Below, in pieces: positions 8,558-16,882 of a stretch of DNA of 64,000 bases. Within the stretch, counting starts at the first letter, position 1. Every line of letters starts with the position of its first letter. The DNA lies in NCBI GenBank assembly GCA_963816855.1, contig CAWFMA010000035.1, positions 124,001-188,000 of the forward strand, read 5' to 3'. Made by a program: the position numbers and the translations under genes. Source of the stretch: DASTFP01 sp963816855. Lineage in GTDB: Bacteria > Verrucomicrobiota > Verrucomicrobiia > Chthoniobacterales > Terrimicrobiaceae. The notes below the pieces were generated by a model, which did no database searches, was not told the origin of the DNA, and saw only the letters and a program-made list of their open reading frames with translations.

Positions 8558-10333
8558 ATGCAGATTTCGGCTCCCTCATCAATCGTGGCCAGGACCTGCG
8601 GGCTGATTTCGCTCTTTCTAATCATTTGGGCTCTTTCGTGGCTTCGTGAAGTTTTCATTCCCCTGGCGCTTGCGCTTCTTCTGAGCTTTCTTCTCGCTCC
8701 GGTGGTGCGGCGTCTCGAGCGCTGGGGGCTAAGCCGGGCGCCGGCGGTCATCTTTTCTGTCCTCTTGGCGGGCTTGGCGGTCGGGGCCATCGGCTACACG
8801 TTCACCGGCCAATTGGCGGATTTGGCCGGCAAGCTTCCGCAATACCGGGCGACGATTTCGAAAAAGCTCGAAGCGATAAGGCATCCCGAGGTCGGCCCTT
8901 TCTCGCGAGCGATGGAAACCATTTCCGGATTGCTCGACGAGATGAGCGATTCACGAGATCCATCCGCTTCGTCTCCGGTCGCTTCCAAACCGACGGTGGT
9001 TGAGAAGCCGGCGAACACCTTTGATTTCGTCAGGAGTTTGCTCGGCCAAGTGATTTCGACCCTGGGCACCGGCGCCATTGTTTTCGTGTGCGTGCTCTTT
9101 TTCCTTCTCGAGCGCGAGGACATCAGCGACAGGCTCATCGCTTTGACCGGCCGGGATCGTTATCACACCACGACTCAGGCTCTCAGCGATGCCAGCCGGC
9201 GAGTAAGCAGTTACCTGCTGATGCAATTGATGGTGAACGTCGCCTACGGCGTCCCGATAGCCGCGGGCCTTTTCGTCATTGGCGTTCCGAATGCCGCTTT
9301 TTGGGGTCTCCTTTGCGCCATCCTGCGTTTTGTCCCATATCTCGGACCGATCTTGGGCGCCTCATTGCCGATCGCGATTTCTTTCGCGGTCTTCGAAGGC
9401 TGGACTCAGCCGCTGCTTACGGTCGGGCTGTTTCTGGCGGTCGAGTTGGTGATTAACAATCTGGTCGAGCCATGGCTTTACGCTTCGAGCACGGGCCTCT
9501 CGAAAACGGCCATCGTCGTCTCGGCAATCTTTTGGGCTTGGCTTTGGGGAGGTATCGGCCTTCTGCTGGCGACCCCGCTAACGGTCTGCTTGGCCGTGCT
9601 CGGAAAATATTTGCCCCAACTAAGCTTCCTGGACGTCCTTCTCGGCTCCCGATCGGCGATGACGCCATCGGATCAGTTTTATCAGCGCTTGCTGGCATTT
9701 CGCGAAGACGAAGCCGGCAAGGTGGCCAGGGAGTTTCTCAAGACGCGTAGTTTCGTTGAGCTCTGTGACGTGGTGATGATTCCCGGACTTGTCCACATCA
9801 AGACAGGATGGCACGAGGGATTCCTCGAAGAGCGGCATTTTGTGTTCGCGTGCGATACAATTGAAGAACTGGTGGCCGACCTTCAGGCGGCTTCCGGGTC
9901 GGAAACCGGCAACCGGCCGTGCGCGGTCATTTTTGTTCCGGCGAGCGACGCCGCGGACGAAGCCGTCGCCCACATGATCGTGGCCGTCCTGGAAGCCGAG
10001 GGGATCCGCTGCGAGACGGTTTCTTCCCGAAGTTTGGCGGCGGAGGTGGTGGCAAGCGTCACGGATAATCCTTCCGTTGAAGTTTGCATCTCGGCCACGC
10101 CGCCGCTGGCTCAAAAGCACGCCCGGTATATGATCAAGCGCCTGACGACCGCGGTGCCTGCGGCAACACTTCTGACTGCGCTCTGGGGAGCAAGCGACGA
10201 GCGAATCGCGCGCCTGCAAGCGATCACCTCGGTTCCCGTGGTGGCCACCGCCCGGGAGGCGGTCGCAGAAATCAGGCGAAGAATCTCTTTTCCGGATCAG
10301 TCGAAGCCTCCGGCGTTGCTGGCGAAGAGCTGA
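8558..10333 (+). CDS. AI-2E/PerM family transporter with extra C-terminal domain
   Basis: The first 370 or so residues are a PerM/AI-2E family exporter: an N-terminal pair of helices, FIPLALALLLSFLLAPVVRR, a cytoplasmic/periplasmic linker (about 110-200), then the conserved multi-helix block with YGVPIAAGLFVIGVPNA, LRFVPYLGPILG and ELVINNLVEPWLYASSTGLS. Beyond the usual end (about 370), a further 200 residues form a soluble alpha/beta domain with VIFVPASDAADEAVAHMIV and a following strand-helix pattern reminiscent of a cobalamin-binding-like Rossmann fold. ATG at 8558 is used; a GTG at 8516 would add 14 residues. The exported substrate is unknown. The fusion is the notable part. Confidence 0.85.
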   Translation: MQISAPSSIVARTCGLISLFLIIWALSWLREVFIPLALALLLSFLLAPVVRRLERWGLSRAPAVIFSVLLAGLAVGAIGYTFTGQLADLAGKLPQYRATISKKLEAIRHPEVGPFSRAMETISGLLDEMSDSRDPSASSPVASKPTVVEKPANTFDFVRSLLGQVISTLGTGAIVFVCVLFFLLEREDISDRLIALTGRDRYHTTTQALSDASRRVSSYLLMQLMVNVAYGVPIAAGLFVIGVPNAAFWGLLCAILRFVPYLGPILGASLPIAISFAVFEGWTQPLLTVGLFLAVELVINNLVEPWLYASSTGLSKTAIVVSAIFWAWLWGGIGLLLATPLTVCLAVLGKYLPQLSFLDVLLGSRSAMTPSDQFYQRLLAFREDEAGKVAREFLKTRSFVELCDVVMIPGLVHIKTGWHEGFLEERHFVFACDTIEELVADLQAASGSETGNRPCAVIFVPASDAADEAVAHMIVAVLEAEGIRCETVSSRSLAAEVVASVTDNPSVEVCISATPPLAQKHARYMIKRLTTAVPAATLLTALWGASDERIARLQAITSVPVVATAREAVAEIRRRISFPDQSKPPALLAKS

Positions 10334-10393
10334 TGCGAAGGCCAAGCGCCGTGACGCGTGCTGGATAATCCCGCGACGGTGCGGCATGTTTCG

Positions 10394-11977
10394 ATGATGT
10401 CTCTTAAGGACTACGCCAAAAAGCGTGATTTCACCAAGACCAGCGAGCCAAGGGGCGGGCGATCAGCCGAATCCGGAAATCGTTTCGTCGTCCAGAAACA
10501 TGATGCCACCCGCATGCATTACGACTTCAGGCTCGAGCTTGGAGGAACCCTAAAGTCCTGGGCCGTCCCCAAGGGCATTCCTTTCAAAAAAGGAGAAAAA
10601 CGGCTGGCCGTGCATGTCGAAGATCATCCGGTCGCTTATTTGAATTTTGAAGGCACCATCCCGAAGGGCGAATATGGCGGAGGAACGGTAATGGTTTGGG
10701 ATTCCGGCACGTTTGAGCCGTTGTCCGAGGCGCCAGAGAAAGAGCTTGGAAGTGGAAAACTGCATTTTCTGCTCAACGGCACAAAGCTTCAGGGAGAGTG
10801 GTATCTGGTCCGCCTTAGGGAGGAAAACCAATGGTTGTTAATCCGCGGCGGGGAGGACATGCCGCCGGTCTCGAAAAGGCTCGACGACACCTCTTCGCTC
10901 TCTGGCAAAACCATGGCGGAACTGGCCAAGGGCGACAGGGTATGGCATTCAGGCTCCCTCAAGGCGACGCCTTCGGCACGAAGATCCGGCGCAACGATCC
11001 CCTTGCCGCCGTTTGTCAGACCGATGATGGCGGTCCTCGTGGATTCGGCCCCGCGAGGCGAGTGGGTTTACGAGATCAAGTTCGACGGCTTCAGAGCGAT
11101 AGCTCTTAAAGGCAGCCACGAAACGCGGTTGCTTTCGCGCAATGAAAAGGACCTGGGAGGCAAGTTTCCCGAAGTGCTCGAAGCAATTTCCGAACTCAAG
11201 GCGAAAGACGCTATTGTCGACGGCGAGGTCGTCGCCCTGAACGAGCAAGGCCTTTCTTCATTTCAGCTGCTCCAGGCGATTGAAATGGGGGAAAAGAGAC
11301 CACCGATCTTCTTCTACGCTTTCGACCTCCTGCGCCTTGATGGAGCAGATCTTTGCGACCGTCCGCTAAGCGGAAGAAAGGCGCGGCTTGAAAGGCTGCT
11401 CAAGAACCCCCCTGGGGTTTTTCGCTTTTCGGCCTCCTTGGGGGAAAATCAAAGTGAGCTTCTGCGAGAGGCGCGAAAAATCGGCCTGGAAGGCCTCATC
11501 GGCAAGCGCAAGAACTCCGCCTACGAGCCCGGACGCCGCAGCGGAGCGTGGATAAAGATAAAGTTCCGGAGCAAGCAAGAATTCGTAATCGGCGGGTATA
11601 CGCCTCCCGGCGGCACGCGGAAACATTTTGGCGCGCTTCTTGCAGGCGTCTACAAGGGCCCATCGCTTGTCTTTGTTGGAAAGGTCGGCACCGGCTTCGA
11701 CTCGGGATTGCTACAGAGCCTCCATTCGAAGCTTGAAAAAATTCGCTGCGATACCTGCCCATTTTCCAATCTTCCCGAGACACGCGGGTCGCGCTACGGT
11801 CAGTCGATTACCGCCGCGGAAATGAGGCGCTGCTGCTGGGTTAAGCCCGTTTTGGTGTGCGAGGTTGAATTTTCTGAATGGACGCGTGACGGCAAGCTCC
11901 GCCATCCGGTGTTTGTCGGTATTCGTGAAGACAAGGACGCCCGGGATGTCGGCCGTGAGGAAGCGCGGTCGTCCTGA
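10394..11977 (+). CDS. ligD: ATP-dependent DNA ligase D, phosphoesterase plus ligase, no polymerase
   Basis: A 527-residue two-domain protein for repair of DNA breaks. Residues about 25-150 are the 3'-phosphoesterase domain (RFVVQKHDATRMHYDFRLEL, VPKGIPFKKGEKRLAV, FEGTIPKGEYGGGTVMVWD). Residues about 205-510 are the adenylating ligase and OB fold: the nucleotide-accepting lysine is K229 in EIKFDGFRA, followed by DGEVVALNEQG, FYAFDLLRLDG, GLEGLIGKRKNSAYEPGRRS and WIKIKFRSKQEFVIGG. The primase-polymerase domain of full LigD is absent and no Ku gene is in the window. ATG at 10394 is chosen over a GTG at 10358, which lacks conserved sequence. Confidence 0.93.
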   Translation: MMSLKDYAKKRDFTKTSEPRGGRSAESGNRFVVQKHDATRMHYDFRLELGGTLKSWAVPKGIPFKKGEKRLAVHVEDHPVAYLNFEGTIPKGEYGGGTVMVWDSGTFEPLSEAPEKELGSGKLHFLLNGTKLQGEWYLVRLREENQWLLIRGGEDMPPVSKRLDDTSSLSGKTMAELAKGDRVWHSGSLKATPSARRSGATIPLPPFVRPMMAVLVDSAPRGEWVYEIKFDGFRAIALKGSHETRLLSRNEKDLGGKFPEVLEAISELKAKDAIVDGEVVALNEQGLSSFQLLQAIEMGEKRPPIFFYAFDLLRLDGADLCDRPLSGRKARLERLLKNPPGVFRFSASLGENQSELLREARKIGLEGLIGKRKNSAYEPGRRSGAWIKIKFRSKQEFVIGGYTPPGGTRKHFGALLAGVYKGPSLVFVGKVGTGFDSGLLQSLHSKLEKIRCDTCPFSNLPETRGSRYGQSITAAEMRRCCWVKPVLVCEVEFSEWTRDGKLRHPVFVGIREDKDARDVGREEARSS

Positions 11978-12017
11978 GGTCACGCGCCGCTGTGAAAATG
12001 TAGCCCCGCAAAAATGG

Positions 12018-12944
12018 TCAGTTGGCGGCGGAAGCTGTGATTAAGCGGAACACGCCATCGTCGTCTCGGTAAAAGCCGCGGAGGAGAACCTTCGCCGAAT
12101 CTCCGAGCTTGTTGATTTTTTTTGATTTTTGGGCTTCCTTCCTGCTCCACCCTCCCGAGATCACGCGCCCGTGCCTGTCGATGACCTCGTTCACCGGCCT
12201 CACAAGTTTTGCATAGTCGGGGTCTTTCAGCCGGACGCGCGCCAGATGCTTGCGATTGTAAAGCGAGACCCACCATGCGCCGTAGGCATCCGGAGCATCT
12301 TTGGGGGTGATCTCCAGCGTAAGATCACCCGCCTGCGCAATGCCTTTGTCCAGATTCAGGGAATAGAGCGTCCCGATTTCCTGGCGCGTGGTAAGAAATC
12401 CCGCCAGGTAGCCGCGCAGAATCTTTCGTAGTTGCAAATCGGACGATCGCGGGCCGTAGATCCCAAGTTCCACGCCGGCGGGGTTTTCGGGATCGCCATA
12501 GATGTTGAGTTCGATGTCATTGTTCACCCGGAAAGATTTGTAGGGCACATTCTTAAAATCCCCGTTGTCGATCACCGTCGCGGGAATCTCAACGAGCGAC
12601 TTGATGGCATCGTGGGTTCGCAGGTCGTTGGCGATGACGCGCCAGGAAGGAAGCCTGCCCTGGCGGTTGATGTCGGTGTAAAGAGACTCCGTATCGGCGT
12701 TGTCAACTATGCGGACAATACGGCTCTTGGGGTAATTGCCCTCCTTGAATTTCTCCTGGATCAGCACGGAATCCCAGGTATTCTTGATGATCAGCCCCCG
12801 AACCACGGTTCCGTCCTTGAGGATGAGCATATCCGGCGCGTGAAATGAATCGTCAGCCGCGCGGAGCGGGCCGCCGATGCAAGACAAGAGAAAGACTGCC
12901 GCGGCCAGCCTTCGTGCAGAATCCGTTATTGAACAAATAGCCAT
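12018..12944 (-). CDS. secreted conserved hypothetical protein
   Basis: A 308-residue protein starting MAICSITDSARRLAAAVFLL with a signal peptide whose cleavage probably follows GGPLRAADD (about residue 31). The mature part opens with LILKDGTVVRGLIIKNTWDS, a beta-type repeat often seen in verrucomicrobial secreted proteins of unknown role, and contains one further globular region (YGPRSSDLQLRKILRGYLAG, GAWWVSLYNRKHLARVRL). No catalytic motif was recognised. ATG at 12944 is preferred over 13070 because it starts the signal peptide and avoids overlap with the divergent GH1 gene, 39 bp away. The shared short upstream region may hold both promoters. Confidence 0.7.
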   Translation of the reverse strand: MAICSITDSARRLAAAVFLLSCIGGPLRAADDSFHAPDMLILKDGTVVRGLIIKNTWDSVLIQEKFKEGNYPKSRIVRIVDNADTESLYTDINRQGRLPSWRVIANDLRTHDAIKSLVEIPATVIDNGDFKNVPYKSFRVNNDIELNIYGDPENPAGVELGIYGPRSSDLQLRKILRGYLAGFLTTRQEIGTLYSLNLDKGIAQAGDLTLEITPKDAPDAYGAWWVSLYNRKHLARVRLKDPDYAKLVRPVNEVIDRHGRVISGGWSRKEAQKSKKINKLGDSAKVLLRGFYRDDDGVFRLITASAAN

Positions 12945-12983
12945 TGCCTTGTAAGCGAACCATCTCCCGAAGACCACTTCAAC

Positions 12984-14303
12984 ATGAATATTTCCAAATG
13001 GCTTGCCCTTAGTATCGCGCTCCTGGTCTGTTCGTTCGAAGGGTGCATCCTGCCCCCAAAAGCCTTTCACCAGACCGCGAGCAAGCCGCCGGAGACCGGA
13101 AAGTTCTGGTGGGGCACGTCAACGGCGAGCTTTCAGAACGAAGACCGCGCCGTGGCACCGGATTCTCCGTATTACTTCAAGACCGACTGGGACATTTTCG
13201 CCGAGGAAGGCCACATCCCCCCGCGGGGAGATGACGCGACCTTCTCGTGGACGTATTTCGACAAGGATCTCGCCGCTCTCAAGATGCTCGGCGTGAACCA
13301 TTATCGCTTCGGGATCGAGTGGGGCCGCGTCGAGCCGAAGCCCGGGGTGTTCAACGAGGCTGCCATTCGCGGCTACGTGCAGATGGCGCGCAAGCTGAGA
13401 GCCGCCGGCATCGAACCCATCGTCACGCTGTGGCACTTCACATTTCCCGCGTGGCTTTATGACACTCACAAGAAGAACCGCTCCGATTTCCTCCACCCGG
13501 ACGTCGAGACGGCGTGGCGCGGCTACGTCGAAAAAATGGTGGGCGCGCTTGCGCCCTATGTGCGGATCTTTGTTCCCCAGAATGAGCCAAACGGGGACCT
13601 CTACATCTCATACTTTGGCGGACATTGGCCGCCCGGCTTGCTGTTGACGCCGGGGGCGCTAAAGCGTGCCACGGACGTGGCGGTGCGAATGTTTCGGGAT
13701 GCTGCCGGCATCATCCGGAGCCATCGCCCCGATGCCATCGTCATGGGGATCTACTCAATCCCCAATTGGCGCCGCAAGCATTTCGTTGATCCAGCCGCGC
13801 TGGTCTACAACATGATGATGCATCAAAATTGGGATCACTTGGATCGGGTTGTCGACACGATGGATATGATCGGGGTCAACTATTACTATTCGCAGGACGC
13901 TACGCCGATGAAGTTTCTCTTCCGCGGTAAGGGCGAGCAGAGTTCGAGCTACACCCAAAACGGCTGGGAAATTAATCCCGAAGGCTTCTACGAGGTCCTG
14001 CGGACGGTCAATCAGCGATATGGCAAGCCGATTGTCGTCTCAGAAAACGGGATTGGGACGCAGAGCGAGCAAAAGAAGATCCGCTACTTCCGCGAACATG
14101 TGAACCAGATGCGCCGGGCGATGGCGGATGGAGTCGATGTGCGAGGCTACTTTGCCTGGACTCTGGTGGACAATTACGAGTGGGCGGAAGGCTATGCCGC
14201 GAACTTCGGCCTCACAAGCTTGGATTCGAAAAACAAAAAGCTCATCATGGGCCCCACGGGCAGCTGGTTTAGCAAATTCATCAAAGCGAATCCGGAGCCT
14301 TAG
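12984..14303 (+). CDS. glycoside hydrolase family 1 lipoprotein
   Basis: A 439-residue beta-glycosidase with an N-terminal lipoprotein-type signal (LLVCSFEGC, Cys about residue 21) and a complete (beta/alpha)8 GH1 domain. Visible hallmarks are FWWGTSTASFQNED, NHYRFGIEWGRVEPKPG, VTLWHFTFPAWL, the acid/base E201 in VPQNEPNGD, NYYYSQDATP and the nucleophile E354 in VVSENGIGT, then GYFAWTLVDNYEWAEGY. The enzyme would hydrolyse beta-glucosides or related glycosides outside the cytoplasm. Anchoring to a membrane is inferred from the signal. It stands alone; the small hairpin-like repeat AGTCTC...GAGACT just after the stop may be a weak terminator. Confidence 0.92.
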   Translation: MNISKWLALSIALLVCSFEGCILPPKAFHQTASKPPETGKFWWGTSTASFQNEDRAVAPDSPYYFKTDWDIFAEEGHIPPRGDDATFSWTYFDKDLAALKMLGVNHYRFGIEWGRVEPKPGVFNEAAIRGYVQMARKLRAAGIEPIVTLWHFTFPAWLYDTHKKNRSDFLHPDVETAWRGYVEKMVGALAPYVRIFVPQNEPNGDLYISYFGGHWPPGLLLTPGALKRATDVAVRMFRDAAGIIRSHRPDAIVMGIYSIPNWRRKHFVDPAALVYNMMMHQNWDHLDRVVDTMDMIGVNYYYSQDATPMKFLFRGKGEQSSSYTQNGWEINPEGFYEVLRTVNQRYGKPIVVSENGIGTQSEQKKIRYFREHVNQMRRAMADGVDVRGYFAWTLVDNYEWAEGYAANFGLTSLDSKNKKLIMGPTGSWFSKFIKANPEP

Positions 14304-14503
14304 TCTCGCTTGAGGAGACTGTTGAAAATCCCCCGCATGTCGCGCCTCCGGGTTGCGCCAATTTTCGGCCCTCGCGGTGTCGCCAACTCTTGTCCGTAGC
14401 GCCACGGCTTGCGGGGAGATGGGGACCCCGCAACCCCGTAAGCCTGCGCTTGGCTCCCTGCGATCTTCCCAAAATTGCCAGCAACGTGGCATACGCGGAT
14501 TTC

Positions 14504-15694
14504 CTAGAAGGGAGCGGACGGCGAAATTTGCCTGGTCGGTCCGGCGGATGCGCCGGACCGGTCGAAAAGCTGGCGCCGGATGAGTGTTCGACCGTGGGTT
14601 TCGGCCCGGGCAAAAACCACCTTGTAAACCTCGCAATAGGGGTCCTTGGCAGTCATTGAGCCAAGAGCGCTATAGGCCCGGACGGGACAGCCGCCGTGGC
14701 AGATCGAAAGATAGCGGCAGGAAAGGCAATCTTCATCCTCGACCAGCCTCTTCGGCCGTTCGACGAATTTGCGCCGTGCCGGACTGAGGCTCAACATCCT
14801 GGTCAGGTCGGGTTCCCGAAAAATATTTCCGAAGAAGCTTTCCGGATAGCTGGTCACCCAACAATCGCATTGGGCGACCGTGCCTTTCGCGTCGACTGAA
14901 ATAAACTGATTCGAGCAATTCTCCTTCCAGATGCAAGGCAGGCGCGCAGGCCGGCCCGTGAAGTGGTCGATCAACGCGTCGAAGGGGCCAAGGGAGACGC
15001 CGGTCCCGTATCCTCGCTCCATCCAAATATCGAAAAGCGAACCGAGAAACTCTGCCAACGCCCCGGATTCCAACTGAAACGCGTTTTCCATTTCCGACGC
15101 GGGCCCTCCGGGAAACGGCGTGTTGACCTGGAAATCGTCCAGGCCCAGCTCTTCCGTAAAGTACCGGTAGAACCTGTCGGCCCCTTCCTCGATGCTTCCC
15201 TGGTTCAAGACCGCAATGACCCCTACGCGAATGCCCGATGATCGCGCCTCGTGAAGCTTTCGTGTCCACAAACGTGTATATGCCTCAGGCCCGCCGTTGA
15301 ACAACCGGCGATGCCTGTTGGGATAGTCCATCGAAGTTCCCAGCGAGCCTTGAAACATCGTCCGGAGGACTTCATTCCATGCCTCGGTGTAGCCGATAAG
15401 ATTCGTCTGCAGATAATGCGTGAATTTGCGGCCCTTGCGCGCCGCCGCGCTATCCATGATTTCGCCCGCGGATCGGAACCATGCGGGACCCATGATCATC
15501 GCTTCACCGCCCTGCCAATAGACCTCGCACTCCTCGATCCTTTGCTGTTCGAGATGATCCAGCAACCGGCGGGTAAGCAAAGGGAGAAGCGTTAGCGAAA
15601 GCCGGTGGGGCTCTTTTCTTTCAAAGCAATACTCACAAGCGACGTTGCAGTCGGACGTCGGAAGAAGAATGACGCTGAAAACGCGGCCGCTCAC
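14504..15694 (-). CDS. radical SAM/SPASM peptide maturase (cyclophane-type)
   Basis: A 396-residue radical SAM enzyme. The cluster-binding motif is C16-x3-C20-x2-C23 in LPTSDCNVACEYCFERK, followed by the GGE-type motif QGGEAMI. The C-terminal half has SPASM cysteines: CIWKENC, AQCDCW, and CLSCRYLSICHGGCPVRAYS with a final YCEVYK. This arrangement is typical of RiPP maturases of the GrrM/XyeB kind, which join aromatic side chains to the beta-carbon of a residue two positions on. The start overlaps the stop of the Cys-rich partner by 4 bp (ATGA). With the adjacent Trp-x-Asn precursor, the likely reaction is Trp-Asn cyclophane formation; this is inference from context. Confidence 0.9.
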   Translation of the reverse strand: MSGRVFSVILLPTSDCNVACEYCFERKEPHRLSLTLLPLLTRRLLDHLEQQRIEECEVYWQGGEAMIMGPAWFRSAGEIMDSAAARKGRKFTHYLQTNLIGYTEAWNEVLRTMFQGSLGTSMDYPNRHRRLFNGGPEAYTRLWTRKLHEARSSGIRVGVIAVLNQGSIEEGADRFYRYFTEELGLDDFQVNTPFPGGPASEMENAFQLESGALAEFLGSLFDIWMERGYGTGVSLGPFDALIDHFTGRPARLPCIWKENCSNQFISVDAKGTVAQCDCWVTSYPESFFGNIFREPDLTRMLSLSPARRKFVERPKRLVEDEDCLSCRYLSICHGGCPVRAYSALGSMTAKDPYCEVYKVVFARAETHGRTLIRRQLFDRSGASAGPTRQISPSAPF

Positions 15695-16529
15695 GGTACC
15701 TGGCTCCCGAGCAATGGAGTTTGCGCTTCAAAGGCGGAGAGGTCCAGCCCGATGTCGTCGTCGGCCGAGCGCAGTACGGCGAATAATCGCTTGACGCCCT
15801 CGCACGAGTAAGCGGGATCGGGCCATTTGAAATGACCTTGACACAGCGTTTGCCACGGACAGTTCGCGCATTCCGCGCCGTTGTGCAGAAGCTTCTCCAG
15901 CCACCCTGAGACAAAACCGCGTGGAAAATCCTCTGCGTTCGGAGGCCCGTGCAGCTCATTGACTCCAAGCAGCACGAAAACGTCTGGATCGTCCTCAAAA
16001 ATCGTCCACAATGATCCGACTTGGGCGCCTCGCATCCAGGCGAGTGTCGAATGAAAGAATTCGATCGGCGCTTCGACCATCGGATCGTGCAGGTAGAAAT
16101 CCAGGGTTTCTGAAAGCTCCCTGAGCGTTTCCGGCGACGGTTGGAGCGGCAACAATCGAATCGGCAGGCCGAGCGAAGCCCCAAGCCTGACCGCCTTGAA
16201 AAAGCCCGTCGCAGGAGGCATGCTGATCCTCACGTCGCGGACGGCGGCCACGTCTGCCAGCCTGTAAAGATCAGAGAACTCGCGGCACGGCTCGCTGAGA
16301 ATGATATCCAGCGGAATGTCTCCGGGAACTTGTGCGGCTTCGGCCCAGACATCCTTTCCGTCTAGAAGTTGCTCGACCTGGATCCATTGGAGAAACGGGG
16401 AGGAAGCGCGCAACCATCGGTTCAAATGGTCGTGACTCCTGACGATCACCACGAATGGCGTTTCGTCCGGATAATTCCTCTTACGTCGGCCCCTAGGAAG
16501 ACCAGAGATTTGTCGGCTTCCTCGAGCAC
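15691..16529 (-). CDS. Cys-rich SPASM-like partner of the radical SAM maturase
   Basis: About 280 residues with no radical SAM CxxxCxxC motif but a SPASM-like C-terminus: ECANCPWQTLCQGHFKWPDP followed by YSCEGVK, the spacing found in peptide-maturase auxiliary domains. The body (FVVIVRSHDHLNRWLRASSP, DVAAVRDVRISMPPATGFFK, LGVNELHGPP) is alpha/beta barrel-like and may be a degenerate radical SAM fold. The first in-frame start is only GTG at 16452. A better N-terminus lies one frame over from GTG 16529 (VLEEADKSLVFLGADVRG), and a one-base loss near 16476 would join it to NYPDETPFVV, so a frameshift is likely. It sits between precursor and maturase and probably acts in core-peptide handling. Confidence 0.65.
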
Positions 16530-16552
16530 GCGGCAGATCGGTAAAGACTCGG

Positions 16553-16862
16553 CTACCAGCGGTTGACCCAGCCGCCGCCGCCGCGGCGATTGATCCAGCC
16601 TCCTGCCGCCGCCGCGACCATTGATCCAACCGCCCGCTCGGTTGACCCAGCCTCCGCCGTTAATCCAGCCTCCGCCCCGGACGATCCCGCGGCGATTGAC
16701 CCATGCGCCGGCGTTGGCTTCAGGCGAAGACGCCAACCAGGCGGTCCCGGAGAGCGTCGCGAGTATCGCGGCACCTGACCATTTGCCGATACTTTTCAGA
16801 AACAAGCGCCGATTCACTCCTTCGGAGGACGGGGCATCATCGTTTGGAAGCTCTTTTTGCAT
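16553..16862 (-). pseudogene. Tat-leader RiPP precursor with Trp-x-Asn repeats, frameshifted
   Basis: From ATG at 16862 the product begins MQKELPNDDAPSSEG and contains a twin-arginine leader (NRRLFLKSIGKW, hydrophobic stretch, ANAG). The core is Gly/Arg-rich with W-x-N units: AWVN, GWIN, GWVN, GWIN. One extra base (position 16604) then shifts the frame; removing it restores GGWINRRGGGGWVNRW and a stop at 16553-16555, giving about 102 residues and six W-x-N motifs. Without correction the frame reads on into the next gene as Arg-rich nonsense to 16446. Such repeats are the substrates of three-residue cyclophane-forming radical SAM enzymes. The gene lies 20 bp after a SnoaL-like gene and upstream of the partner and maturase. 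Confidence 0.75.
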
Positions 16863-16882
16863 TGGCCAAGGCGCCTTACGGA

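Noticed and set aside
16590..16615. Programmed frameshift in the precursor
   Set aside because: No slippery heptamer or downstream pseudoknot is evident, and GC-rich repeats make a slippage or assembly error simpler.
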